From Nigerium sp. (GTDB lineage: Bacteria; Actinomycetota; Actinomycetes; Propionibacteriales; Propionibacteriaceae), in NCBI GenBank assembly GCA_016711325.1, contig JADJTH010000008.1, positions 620,001-684,000 on the forward strand: DNA of 64,000 nt, read 5' to 3'. Numbering within the stretch: the first letter of the stretch is position 1; each line of letters starts with the position of its first letter. The position numbers and the translations under genes were made by a program. Below are positions 38,467 to 47,859 of this stretch, one piece after another. Under the pieces are notes generated by a model. It saw only the letters and a program-made list of their open reading frames with translations. It did no database searches and was not told where the DNA came from.

Positions 38467-39250
38467 GCGATCCTGCCCCCCGACGTGCTTACCGCCTGTG
38501 GCCCGTGTGGCCGGGTCATGAGCAAGGAGATGAGCACGGGCAGGACCGGCGCGAGGAGCAGGTACACCCACCCCGCAGACCCCAGCCCCAAGGCCTGATA
38601 GAGAGCCAACGTCCCGGCGGACGCGACATACAGCACAACGTGTGTGGGCAGCCACCACCGTTGACCCCTGGCGTACTTCCGGAGCCGAACGAACGCCGCA
38701 TCCACGCTGATCCCGTTCGCGTTCGCGAGGATGCCCTTCGCCTGCTCGATCACCACCCGACTCGCCAACGCCACCTCCAGTTGCTCCACGGTGCGACGCT
38801 CACGCTCCAACTCCGAGGCACTCAACACATACCCGGTTGCGATGTCGGCGAACACCCGCGCCGTGGTGACCTCCTTCCGCGTCCAGTCATGCCCGCGCGT
38901 GTCATACAGGTCCAGCGCACCCAACTTGACCGAATGCGCAACGGGAGCGCCGCCACAGCGACAATGCCCAACCCTGCGGCGGTGGCCACATACTCGGGCC
39001 ACTCCTGCGCCCGCTCAGCCAGGTCGCGGATCAGCACATCCTCACCCGAGGTGATCGCGTCCGCGCACGGGCCGGCGTTCCGCTCCTCCTGAACCCGCTC
39101 CAGCCTGACGGCCCGCTCGGAGTTCGCCGTCGCAAACGAAAGCTCCGTCCCGGAGACCAACGTGACACCCGCCCCGGCAATATCGAGCACGGCCGGCAGC
39201 CGGGCGGCCAGATCGTTCAACACGTCACTGATGTCGAACCGGCCCGTCAA
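38463..39250 (-). pseudogene. GAF-ANTAR protein with a C-terminal two-helix membrane domain, frameshifted
   Basis: The N-terminal frame (MTGRFDISDVLNDLAARLP, then CADAITSGEDVLIRDLA) is a GAF domain. The second frame continues LGALDLYDTRGHDW, then the ANTAR region SRVVIEQAKGILANANGISV, which binds RNA hairpins in antitermination. After LRKYARG the usual ANTAR ending is replaced by two membrane helices (THVVLYVASAGTLALYQAL; VYLLLAPVLPVLISLLM). A missing base near 38930 explains the frame change; corrected length is 262 aa. A membrane-tethered ANTAR regulator is unusual. Confidence 0.78.
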
Positions 39251-39433
39251 GGTCCAAACTCCACCAAGGAGTCAGTCAATCGCGTCGTGGCATCCATGGC
39301 CAGCCTCTCGAACTCGAAACGAAGCTTTGGCCACCGGCGGGCTTGCGAGAGGTCTTGACGCGCATCTCCAGTACACCACGAATCCGGTGAAGGTCAGTCA
39401 GACCACCTCAACTCGACATCCGACTCTGTCGGC

Positions 39434-39669
39434 ATGTCCGCGAGGTCACGCCCCTCATCGCGCTCGGCACGCTCGGGTGGGCGGTGGGGGGCACCTGGCA
39501 CATCGCACGGCACACACTCACGCGGCAACGGGCTTTGACCCACGTGCTGGGGGTCATCGCCGGCACCGTACTGTTGGGCGTGGTGCTGCCTGCGGCTCTG
39601 AGGGGGGTCGTGGATCCTGTCCTGGTGTGGCTCGTCTTCGCAATTCCCGCACTCACGATCGCAGTGGTC
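39434..39669 (+). pseudogene. 5' part of a small membrane protein interrupted by an IS
   Basis: ATG 39434 (MSARSRP), with one C added to the run 39451-39454, continues LIALGTLGWAVGGTWHIARH and two further helices (LGVIAGTVLLGVVLPAAL; VLVWLVFAIPALTIAVV). The IS begins at 39670. Joining to 40960-41073 across one GTC copy gives a 116-aa four-helix protein. The start is tentative; GTG 39484 is an alternative needing no correction. Confidence 0.65.
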
Positions 39670-39715
39670 TGAGGTTCCCCCCGGATCGTGGAGGCATCAG
39701 CTATAAGGAGTAGCT

Positions 39716-40006
39716 ATGCCTGAGAAGCGCAAGAAGTACGATCCGGAGTTCCGTGAGGGAGCGGTCCGGATTGTTGAGGAAACAAACAAGCCGATCGCGC
39801 AGGTGGCCCGGGATCTGGGGGTGAACGAGGGCACGCTGGGGAACTGGGTGAACCAGGCCCGCGCCGCCCGGGAGGGTCACGGCGAGCTGGCCAAGGACGA
39901 TTATGAGGAGCTGCGCCGGCTCCGGGCCGAGGTCGCCGAGCTCCGGATGGAGCGTGATGTCCTCAAGCGTTCCGTGGTCTTGTGGGTGAAGGAGGCGACG
40001 AAGTGA
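39716..40006 (+). CDS. IS3-family transposase OrfA
   Basis: 96 aa from ATG 39716 with AAGGAG at 39705-39710. HTH of the Tnp_8/HTH_38 type (KPIAQVARDLGVNEGTLGNW), then a leucine-zipper-like helix (LRRLRAEVAELRMERDVLKR). Its TGA overlaps the GTG start of OrfB, as in elements that make a fused OrfAB by -1 frameshifting. Confidence 0.9.
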   Translation: MPEKRKKYDPEFREGAVRIVEETNKPIAQVARDLGVNEGTLGNWVNQARAAREGHGELAKDDYEELRRLRAEVAELRMERDVLKRSVVLWVKEATK

Positions 40007-40926
40007 GCGTGGCACGCTTCATCGCTGACCAGAAGACCTTCTGGCGGGTGCCCGTCGCGGTGTGCTGTGCCCTGCTCGGGGTCAGCGTGTCGTGGTTCTA
40101 CAAGTGGTGGCCCCGTGCCCAGGTGGGCGGCCCGAGCACGAAACGGGCCCGGCGCCGGGCCGAGGTCGACGCCGCGGTGAAGACCGGGTTCGACGCGGCT
40201 CGGGGGTTGCACGGCTCGCCGCGGCTGACCGCTGACCTGCGGGATGCCGGGTGGACGATCTCGGAGAAGACGGTGGCCGACTCGATGGCCCGCCAAGGCC
40301 TTGTGGCAAGGCGGATCAGGCGTCGGAACGGTCTGACCAAGCAGGATCGGACCGCGCCGAAGTTCCCTGACCTGTTGAAGCGGGACTTCACCGCCGAGGC
40401 GCCGAACTGCCGCTGGGTTGGCGACATCACCGAGATTCCCACCGACCACGGCAAGCTGTACCTGGCGACCGTGATCGACCTGTACAGCCGCCGTCTCCTG
40501 GGTGCCGCCACCGGCCTGCACCCGGACGCGCAGCTGGCCTGCGCTGCGATCACGATGGCCGTCGCGACCCGGGGCGGCAAGGCCGCGATCTGGCGAGACG
40601 ACGAGGCGCAGCGGGTGGTGTTCCACACCGACCGAGGCTCGACCTACACCGCGAAGTCGTTCACCAAGTTGTGCCGCAAGCTGGGCATCCGCCAGTCGAT
40701 GGGCCGGGTCGGGTCCTGCTTCGACAACGCCGCCGCCGAGGCGTTCTTCTCCTCCCTGGAATGGGAGGTGCTGTCCCGGCACCGGTTCGCAGACACCCGA
40801 CACGCCCAGGCCGTCGTGCTCGAGTGGTGCTACGGCTTTTACAACCACACCCGCCGGCACAGCAGCGCTGGCATGATGGCCCCCATCACCTACGAGACCA
40901 CCGCCCTCAACCGAGAAGCGGCATAA
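40003..40926 (+). CDS. IS3-family transposase OrfB
   Basis: About 307 aa from GTG 40003. HTH_21 region (GLHGSPRLTADLRDAGWTIS) and the rve catalytic core: CRWVGDITEIPT (first Asp), VVFHTDRGSTYTA (second Asp), DNAAAEAFFSSLEWE (Glu). The length and motifs are complete. It overlaps the OrfA stop by 4 bp (GTGA). Confidence 0.92.
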   Translation: MSVARFIADQKTFWRVPVAVCCALLGVSVSWFYKWWPRAQVGGPSTKRARRRAEVDAAVKTGFDAARGLHGSPRLTADLRDAGWTISEKTVADSMARQGLVARRIRRRNGLTKQDRTAPKFPDLLKRDFTAEAPNCRWVGDITEIPTDHGKLYLATVIDLYSRRLLGAATGLHPDAQLACAAITMAVATRGGKAAIWRDDEAQRVVFHTDRGSTYTAKSFTKLCRKLGIRQSMGRVGSCFDNAAAEAFFSSLEWEVLSRHRFADTRHAQAVVLEWCYGFYNHTRRHSSAGMMAPITYETTALNREAA

Positions 40927-40956
40927 GGAACCCTCCACGGTTCGGGGTGAACCTCA

Positions 40957-41073
40957 GTCCTCGGGTGGCGTTGGTCCGCATTGCGACCGGGCAAAGGAAG
41001 ACATCCCAGTCTAGTGATCGCATCGTGCCTCTTGCTCGCGGTGCTCGCCATGGCTGGTTTCGCGGTGACGTGA
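40957..41073 (+). pseudogene. 3' part of the IS-interrupted membrane protein
   Basis: After the duplicated GTC, the frame of the 39434 gene continues LGWRWSALRPGKGRHPSL, then a last helix ASCLLLAVLAMAGFAVT and stop at 41071-41073. It has no start of its own. Confidence 0.65.
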
Positions 41074-41122
41074 ACGCTGGCCGATAATTTGGATGTGGCA
41101 TACAGGTTGAGATGAGGGCCGC

Positions 41123-42052
41123 GTGAAGAGGTTGTTGCAGGTGCTGGCGATCATCGGGGTTGCGGTGCTGGCGGTGGTTGCTGTCTCTGCTGCGAGCAAC
41201 CTGATCTTGGGTGCAGTCGAGAGATCGAGCATCCAACCGTACGGTGAGACGGTCAGCCTCGAGCGCGGCGACGTGAACGTTTCGGTAGTCGGAGACGGCG
41301 AACAGACCCTTGTGCTGCTAAGTGGCTATGGCACCGCCGCGCCTACCCTGGACTTCGCGCCGCTGATCGAGGAGCTCCGGCCCCACTACACCGTCGTCGT
41401 CGTGGAACGTTTCGGCTACGGCTACTCCGATCTGGGTGTGACCGACCGAACGGTCGAGAATGTCTCCAACGAGCTCCACGATGTCCTCGCCGATCTCAGG
41501 GTGCACGAGCCCGTTCTGATTGCTCACTCGTTGTCGGGCATCTACGCCCTGGACTACGTGAACCGTTTCCCCGGTGAGGTGTCTGCGCTCGTGACCATCG
41601 ATTCGAGCGTGCCCGAAGACTTCGCTGTTCCAGCGGACCGGAGTTCTTGGGAAAGCGCTCTGACGACGACCGGGCTGGTGCGATGGGTCATCACGTTCGA
41701 CCCAGCGATCGCCACACCGGCCGCGCCTGCCGGCGTGTACTCAGACGGCGAGATCGAGCAGATCCGGCTGATGAACATCTGGAACCATGCCAACCCGGCC
41801 CTCATCGACGAGAACAATCGCACGGCTGAGAACTTTCGGGCGGTCAGGGACCTGAGCTACCCCACCGACCTGCCGGTTCTTGCTTTCCTGTCACAACAGC
41901 TGGTCGACGCGAACGAGCAGTGGCTGCCCGCACACGACTTGCAGCTGAAGCGTTCGGGTCGCTCTGAACTCATGGTGCTCAACGGTGGTCACTACCTGCA
42001 TTGGACGCACTCCCTCGAGATGGCCGCTGCTATTCGGAGCTTTCTGCACTGA
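41123..42052 (+). CDS. Alpha/beta hydrolase, exported or membrane-anchored
   Basis: 309 aa from GTG 41123. N-terminal signal anchor (VLAIIGVAVLAVVAVSAASN). Core fold: LVLLSGYGTAAPTLDF (oxyanion region), ERFGYGYSD, the nucleophile elbow IAHSLSGIYALDYV near residue 135, and a late HYLHW carrying the catalytic His. The acid residue is likely in the strand LPVLAFLSQQ or shortly after it. Substrate unknown. The frame is intact although neighbouring genes are broken. Confidence 0.87.
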   Translation: MKRLLQVLAIIGVAVLAVVAVSAASNLILGAVERSSIQPYGETVSLERGDVNVSVVGDGEQTLVLLSGYGTAAPTLDFAPLIEELRPHYTVVVVERFGYGYSDLGVTDRTVENVSNELHDVLADLRVHEPVLIAHSLSGIYALDYVNRFPGEVSALVTIDSSVPEDFAVPADRSSWESALTTTGLVRWVITFDPAIATPAAPAGVYSDGEIEQIRLMNIWNHANPALIDENNRTAENFRAVRDLSYPTDLPVLAFLSQQLVDANEQWLPAHDLQLKRSGRSELMVLNGGHYLHWTHSLEMAAAIRSFLH

Positions 42053-42370
42053 CCGTCGCCCTCCTGCGTTTGGGGGCGACGGGTGGCGGTTGTTTGCCGT
42101 CCGGATCCACCAGGTCGAACTGCCGGCCTGCGAGCCCGTCCTCGTCCACGGGAATGCTGGACTCGTCGGACACGGCATCGATGTCATCGACGGGACTGCT
42201 GCACTTTTGGGTGACACATTGGATCACGCGGCTTGGCCTAGGTCGAGGGCTACACCGTGACCCGCGGGGACTGCGGGACGGCGAACGGATCGGTCCGGTT
42301 TGGAGACCCGTGAGATCCGCATCCGCCCCGATGTCGACGACCGCCCGGGGCATGCTGAACTCGGCATAAC
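42053..42370 (+). other. Gap before the ISL3 element
   Basis: 318 bp. No gene or clear site was found; it ends at the left inverted repeat of the ISL3 element. Confidence 0.5.
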
Positions 42371-43832
42371 CGGCTCTTCAACCCTGAGGTGGGGGTGAGC
42401 GCGACACGCCGGAGCGCGGGGTGAGGGTGGTTGGGGGTCGAGGCCTTCAGGATCGGAAGCGTCTCTTCAACCTGACCGGAAGGCCTCGACGTGTCCGAGC
42501 CTACGGGGTGCTGCTGCGCTGCCACGACCCCTTCGTACTGTGACCACTGCGACTTGCTCGTCGGTCTGGAGGGCCTGCACGTTGTCGACGTCGACAAGGT
42601 CCACGACGTGCTGGTGGTGACGATGGAGTCGGCGTCCACGGTGGTGGGTTGCCCGTCGTGCGGGGTGGTCGCGGAGAGTCACGGCCGGCGCACGACCAGC
42701 CTGGTCGACATCCCGTGTTTCGCTCGGCCGACGCGACTGCGGTGGCGCAAGCGGACGTGGCGGTGCGTGGAGCCTGCGTGTGCGACCCGGGTGTTCACCG
42801 AGCAGGACGAGCAGGTCGCCCGCCCGCGGGCGTTGTTGACCACGCGGGCGTGCCGGTGGGTGATCGAGCAGGTCCGCCGCGAACACGCCTCCATCCACGG
42901 CTTGGCCCGCCAGCTGGGGGTGGCGTGGAAGACGGTGTGGTGCTCCATCCAACCCATCCTGAGCGCCCTCGCCGACGACGAGGCCCGGTTCGCCGGGGTG
43001 ACCACCCTCGGGGTGGATGAGCACCTGTGGCACCACGTGAGTCCCCGCAAGCGCGGACCGAAGGAGTTGACCGGCATGGTCGATTTGACCCGTGACAAGG
43101 ACGGACGAGTGCACGCCCGGCTCCTCGACCTGGTGCCCGGCCGGTCGGGGACGGTGTACAAGACGTGGCTCGACCAACGCGGCAAGGCGTTCAAGACCCA
43201 CGTGGAGGTCGCCACCCTGGACCCGTTCCGCGGCTACAAGAACGCCATCGACGACAAGCTCGCCGACGCCACCGCCGTCCTCGACGCCTTCCACGTCGTC
43301 GCCCTCGCCGGGCATGCGCTCGATGAGGTGCGCCGCCGCGTCCAACAAGAGACCCTGGGGCATCGTGGCCGCTCTGGCGACCCGTTGTACGGCATCCGGA
43401 ACGTGCTCCGCTGCGCAGCCGAACGGCTCACCGACAAGCAACAAGCCCGCCTCGCCGCGGCGATCGCCGCCGATGAGCGCCACGACGCCGTCCACGTCGC
43501 CTGGCAATGCGCCCAACGCGTTCGGGCCGCCTACGCCCACCCCGACCCCGCCCGCGGCCGCCAGCTCGCCGAACAGGTCGTCGACGGCTTCCCGTCCTGC
43601 CCCATCCCCGAAATCGCCCGCCTCGGCCGGACGCTGAAGCAGTGGAGGGACGCGTTCCTGGCCTACTTCGACACCGGCCGCGCCTCAAACGGTGGGACCG
43701 AGAGCATCAACGGTCTCATCGAACTCCACCGCCGCATCGCCAGAGGCTTCCGGAACAGGGAGAACTACCGGCTACGCATGCTCCTCATCGGCGGCGGACT
43801 CACCGTGCCCCCACCGCAGGTGTGAAGAGCCG
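42371..43832 (+). mobile_element. ISL3-family insertion sequence
   Basis: About 1462 bp. Inverted repeats: GGCTCTTCAACCCTGAGGTG at 42372-42391 and, on the minus strand, GGCTCTTCACACCTGCGGTG reading inward from 43831; GGGGG follows in both. One intact transposase. No 8-bp target duplication is evident in the adjacent bases (GGCATAAC left, CAAATGCT right). Confidence 0.85.
42491..43825 (+). CDS. ISL3-family transposase
   Basis: 444 aa. N-terminal zinc finger (CPSCG with flanking cysteines), the HTH region (ASIHGLARQLGVAWKTVW) and the DDE_Tnp_ISL3 core: TTLGVDEHLW (first Asp), VLDAFHVVALAG (second Asp) and SNGGTESINGLIE (Glu). Complete length for the family. It ends 7 bp before the element's right end, as is typical. 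Confidence 0.93.
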   Translation: MSEPTGCCCAATTPSYCDHCDLLVGLEGLHVVDVDKVHDVLVVTMESASTVVGCPSCGVVAESHGRRTTSLVDIPCFARPTRLRWRKRTWRCVEPACATRVFTEQDEQVARPRALLTTRACRWVIEQVRREHASIHGLARQLGVAWKTVWCSIQPILSALADDEARFAGVTTLGVDEHLWHHVSPRKRGPKELTGMVDLTRDKDGRVHARLLDLVPGRSGTVYKTWLDQRGKAFKTHVEVATLDPFRGYKNAIDDKLADATAVLDAFHVVALAGHALDEVRRRVQQETLGHRGRSGDPLYGIRNVLRCAAERLTDKQQARLAAAIAADERHDAVHVAWQCAQRVRAAYAHPDPARGRQLAEQVVDGFPSCPIPEIARLGRTLKQWRDAFLAYFDTGRASNGGTESINGLIELHRRIARGFRNRENYRLRMLLIGGGLTVPPPQV

Positions 43833-44103
43833 CAAATGCTGACGTCCCCACATCGGCAAGAGCGGGGATGTGCTTCGGGACCCGGAGCCGATGGGCCCCT
43901 TGCGCCTAGTCCTGCTCGAGACGCCTCGAGACGCGGATGCGCAGATCGACGCTCCACGCACGGTCGAATCGCTCGCGGCACCAAAGGGCACGCCCACCCT
44001 GACAGACAGCGAGGACCATCAACTCCCGAACCAGAGCGACACCTGGAAGTGACAGGAACACGGACATCATCGGGTCACATCCCCAGCCCGCTGAGCCATG
44101 ACC

Positions 44104-45641
44104 TCAAGTCGCAGTTTTCCAAGCTTGTAGCTGCGTACGAACAGCAGGGGCGTTCCTTCCCAAGCGGCTGTTCCAGTCGAGGTCACCATCTCGTTGCAGC
44201 CGGCCGATGACGATGATCGGGTGAACATCCTGCCTGCGCGCCTCGTCATCGATCCAAGCCTTCGTCACGCGGGGTGGGAGCACGAACGGACGGGGCAGCA
44301 TCCATGATGCAGCTAGGTCGTCCGCCGCTACCTCCCGCTCATCCCTCTGCAAGTCATCCTCGTCGATGACGCCCATCCCCCATCAAGGTGCCCCAGCCGG
44401 ACGTGTGCGATCTCGTGCAACAGCGTGAACAGAACCTTGTCGAGTCGTTGCCCCCGTCCAGATAGGGCGATAACGGGCGCCGCTGGATCGTGATCCAGGG
44501 GGAAAGCTACGCCACTGATCTTGTTCCCATTGAATGGCTCAACCCAGATCAGTCGGACGCCAACAGAGGCGAATAGACTGGGTAGCTCTACAAACCTGTT
44601 CGGATCGACCAGTAAACGGCTTAGCCCGCTGGCCAACTCCTCGAGTCTCATCTCGTCATATCTATCGACTGACTGTGTTCTAGCGGCGCGGCGGGCGCAC
44701 GCCAGCCAAGTCGTTTGAAGTGCCGTGACTGACTCTCCTTCATTATGCCGACGCGCGGCTGCAGCAAACTCTGGCATCTGCCAAATCGACTCAATCCCGA
44801 AGAGACCACACAGGGCCTGCTCCTGCAGCTCAATAGGCTCGGCAGGTAAAACGCCGCGCTTCACAAGCTTGTTCACAACGGGACATATCTGACGCACGCG
44901 AGCGCGTACTTCTTGTTGGGTCCGCTTCGGACTCTGGCCGCGTGAGGCACGTCTCTCACGTTGGGATTCCAAGTCAACTACCTCGGTGTTCTGCGCGGCA
45001 GGATCCTCTCGGTGACGCGTGATCTGCCTAGGCACGGAGATTTGGGTGCCGTTTCGGCGATCGGTGGCAACGATGATCAGGTCAGCCCCGGACGCCTCCA
45101 CAAGCCGCGCCAGCGTCGAGATGCGGACGTTGCCGTCGCCATCGAGAAGCTGGGTCACGCGGCCGGGTGTGACCCCCATGGCTGTCGCAACGCTCCCGCG
45201 GGTGGCTCCGCTCGCTGCAACGACCTCTTCCATAAGCGATGCAACCGCGTTGACGAGTGCCGCGGCCTTCAAGGATCCTCGCTCCCGCGACTCCTCCGTC
45301 GGAGGACCCGCAACACCAGGTGATCTTCGTCCCCTTTGTGAGGTGCGAGGGACGGTAATCTTGCCACCGCTTTCGCGGAGGGTGGCGGTCAGACTCAGGT
45401 CCGCGCCGCAGGCCTCCGCGAGCCGCGCCAACGTAGCGATTCGAACGTTGCCATCGCCGACCAAGAGTTGGGAAACGCGAGCCGGAGTGACGCCCATGCT
45501 CTTGGCGATATCAGCTTTTGGACGAGCGGCCATCTCGACTAGCTGCTCCACGAGGGATCCGACGGCATTGATCAGCGATGCCGCCGCAAGGGTCGCGCGT
45601 TGCACCGCGCTGGCCTGGCCACTCTCAACTTCATTGTCCAT
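44104..45641 (-). pseudogene. Tandem XRE-HTH plus ImmA/IrrE metallopeptidase, frameshifted near the end
   Basis: The frame opens MDNEVESGQASAVQ. Two very similar XRE domains follow (ADIAKSMGVTPARVSQLL near residue 45; GSVATAMGVTPGRVTQLL near 145). A linker leads to the ImmA/IrrE domain with HEIAHVRLGH, the zinc-binding active site. The next frame supplies the C-terminal part (EREVAADDLAASWMLP). One missing base in the C-run 44377-44381 (plus strand) separates them; corrected length is 512 aa. It overlaps the upstream RelE-like gene by 11 bp, suggesting a toxin-antitoxin pair where this is the repressor/antitoxin. Confidence 0.82.
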
Positions 45642-46167
45642 CGTGGCTCACATCCTCTCCCGCTATCAGTACAGCTGTATTGACGTCCTCGGGGTCCGCT
45701 CTCTGGCTGACCTTTGGCCATGCATTTAGTAGCCTCAAGTGGATATCCATCACAGGGAACCACCAACAAGGCGACTCAGGGTCTGGCGAATCCCGAATGT
45801 CGAGAATCTTCCCCTTGGGGATCCAGTTCCCACACCCGTCCGTGTCGTAGAACGCGACGCGCTTGTCCGCAACCTTGAACTCCCAGACTCCATCTTTCAG
45901 GTAGTTGACATCGCTCCTACGCTCCGGCTCGCCGTGCATAGCAAGGAACGACATCTTGTGAAGGAACTTCGCGTAGTCCTCCACCTGTTCGTCGCTCGGA
46001 ACTGAACCAAACGCGGGGTCCTCCTCCCAGGCGCCCTCCCTGAGCTGCGTCATGAACTCCTCCGCTGGGGAGGTTCCGTCAAGACGAACCGCACAGCTAA
46101 CGCCGTGCCATGCCTGTGGCTCTATGATCTCAAGCCGTTCGACTTTAGTCAAACCTAAACTCCTCAA
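45631..46167 (-). CDS. RelE/HigB-like toxin candidate (Gp49-like)
   Basis: 178 aa. The centre resembles the RelE/Gp49 (DUF891) family: SPAEEFMTQLREGAWEED, KFLHKMSFLAMHGEP, GVWEFKVADKRVAFYDT. RelE-like toxins cleave mRNA on the ribosome. The N- and C-terminal extensions are longer than in minimal toxins. The gene precedes and overlaps the XRE-ImmA gene by 11 bp, the toxin-first order of HigBA systems. The fold call is from motif resemblance, so moderate confidence. Confidence 0.65.
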   Translation of the reverse strand: MRSLGLTKVERLEIIEPQAWHGVSCAVRLDGTSPAEEFMTQLREGAWEEDPAFGSVPSDEQVEDYAKFLHKMSFLAMHGEPERRSDVNYLKDGVWEFKVADKRVAFYDTDGCGNWIPKGKILDIRDSPDPESPCWWFPVMDIHLRLLNAWPKVSQRADPEDVNTAVLIAGEDVSHDGQ

Positions 46168-46589
46168 GGGGGCGCGAGCCGGACGATCGACACGGATGGA
46201 GCATGGGGCTCTGCCGATTGCTGGTCAGTGTGGCACGGGGCTGAGGTGCCGGCGCGTACATGGTCAGTACCCAACGTTCCATGGCTCTGGCGTCACGGCC
46301 CCATTGTCGCAGGCGTTGTGACGACCTCCCGATCCGGCACGCGAGCAGGCTCGGACCCATCACATGGTGGCGCTTTGGGCCCGCCGACATACGACCCTGC
46401 TAAATCCACGATGTCGCGACCATCGGAAAACTCGTACGGGGTCGACCGCCCTGCCGCTGCGTCCGACTCTGGGCATGAGCGCGATGTCACGTCCTGCCGT
46501 GTGCTCGACCGAGAGCACCTCCCGAGACCGCCACACGCCGAAGACCCCAATCCGGCTAGCCAGAACCCTTCGCCCGATGAGCGAATCCC
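46168..46589 (-). other. Gap without a recognisable gene
   Basis: About 422 bp. No gene was found. It probably holds the promoter for the toxin-antitoxin pair. Confidence 0.5.
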
Positions 46590-47654
46590 TCATCTGATCG
46601 AACTATGGTCGGTATCTACGCTCAGGTGGACGTGGTCCAGGTGCCTCAGGGTCGGGTTGCGGGTGGAGCCGTTGGGGTGGGTGTAGGGGGTCCAGCCGGC
46701 GGTGGGGCGGTAGGCGCGCCACACCTTGTCGTCGTAGATGACGTACTTGACGCGGAGGGTTCTGGCGTTGTGTTGGAGCCAGCGGGCGACTTGCCAGCCA
46801 CGGGTGTTTCCGGCGCGGGTGTTCCAGTTGGGGATCATGAAGTCGACGGCGCGGCCGGCGGGGTGGTCGGAGGTGTTGGGCCGGTAGCCGCGGCCGCCCA
46901 TGGAGCGGATCCAGGGGTACTGGCGTTTGGTGCAGCGCAGGGCGTGGAGGGTGGCGGGTTGTAGGCCGCGTTCGGCGGTGCTGCCGGTGGGCGGGCACGC
47001 CCCCGGCACCCCGGCGCCGCTGGGAGCGCGCGTGCTGGCAGGGTCGTCGGGAGTCTGCTCGCAGGCGTCGGTTTGGTAGTGGTGGGCGTAGTGCAGGACG
47101 TCGTTGACGTACCAGGTGGCGTGGTTGTAGGCGTACAAGGCTCGGCGGATCCCATCGGTGCGGGTGGCGCCGCTGGCGGCGAGGTAGCGGGCGGCGGAGT
47201 GGATGCTGTCGGCGTCACTGTCGATCGTGGCGCGTCCGTCGCCGTCGGCGTCCACGCCGTAGGCGGCGAACGTGGCGGGTAGGAACTGCATCAGCCCGCG
47301 GGCGCCGGCGCTCGAGGTCGCGGTGAGGTGTCCGTGGTTGGTTTCGGCCATCCCGACCCCGGCCAGCAGCGGCCACGGCACCCGGGAGCGGGCCGCGGCC
47401 TGCTGGTAGAGGGTGAGGATGCGGGCAGGGATGGGGGTGGGTGGGTTGGTGAGGCTGGCCCGCCGCGGCGTGCCCACGGGCGGGAGGGCGTCCAGCAGGG
47501 TGGGTTCGCCGTCGCTGGTGGTGACGCAGGGCGCATCGGACGCTGCTGCTGCGGCGGCGGGGACCGCGATGGTGGTGATGGTCAGCGCGGCGCCGAGAGG
47601 GACGCCGAGCAGCACGATCAGGGTGGGAGCCAGGAACCAGGCGTAGGCTTTCAC
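46590..47654 (-). CDS. Lytic transglycosylase with C-terminal peptidase-like domain (VirB1-like)
   Basis: 354 aa. Signal peptide (FLAPTLIVLLGVPLGAALT, then AAAA). An SLT domain spans about residues 85-180: LLAGVGMAETNHG has the catalytic Glu, with SAGARGLMQFLPATFAAYG and LYAYNHATWYVNDVL. The C-terminal 130 residues (GRGYRPNTSDHPAGRAVDF, RHLDHVHLSV) have the His/Asp pattern of a D,D-peptidase-like or ARB-07466-type domain. It likely opens peptidoglycan for the conjugation channel encoded downstream. Its strand matches the secretion operon but it is separated from it by the recombinase module. Confidence 0.87.
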   Translation of the reverse strand: MKAYAWFLAPTLIVLLGVPLGAALTITTIAVPAAAAAASDAPCVTTSDGEPTLLDALPPVGTPRRASLTNPPTPIPARILTLYQQAAARSRVPWPLLAGVGMAETNHGHLTATSSAGARGLMQFLPATFAAYGVDADGDGRATIDSDADSIHSAARYLAASGATRTDGIRRALYAYNHATWYVNDVLHYAHHYQTDACEQTPDDPASTRAPSGAGVPGACPPTGSTAERGLQPATLHALRCTKRQYPWIRSMGGRGYRPNTSDHPAGRAVDFMIPNWNTRAGNTRGWQVARWLQHNARTLRVKYVIYDDKVWRAYRPTAGWTPYTHPNGSTRNPTLRHLDHVHLSVDTDHSSIR

Positions 47655-47859
47655 GGGTGAACCTCCAACAGGGGCGTGGGTTCTAACGGGCTATCTCTAT
47701 GGGCTCAGGTTCGATTGCTGGATCAGCGGGCCGAAGTGAGCGTTCGTGCTGGTGGAGTGTGATGTTCCGCTGAGGGCGCGTTTTTGACGGTCCGTCACTG
47801 TGGGTGACGGTTTCGCTGTAGTGTCGACGCATGGTCGCTCCTGTCGAAGTTGATGGCTG

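Larger units (their letters stand above)
39670..40956 (+). mobile_element. Complete IS3-family insertion sequence with GTC target duplication
   Basis: 1287 bp. The left end TGAGGTTCCCCCCGGATCG pairs with the complement of the right end, TGAGGTTCACCCCGAACCG on the minus strand; the outer 25 bp match except three positions. The 3-bp direct repeat GTC flanks it at 39667-39669 and 40957-40959. It carries intact OrfA and OrfB, so it could still be active and inserted recently. Confidence 0.9.
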
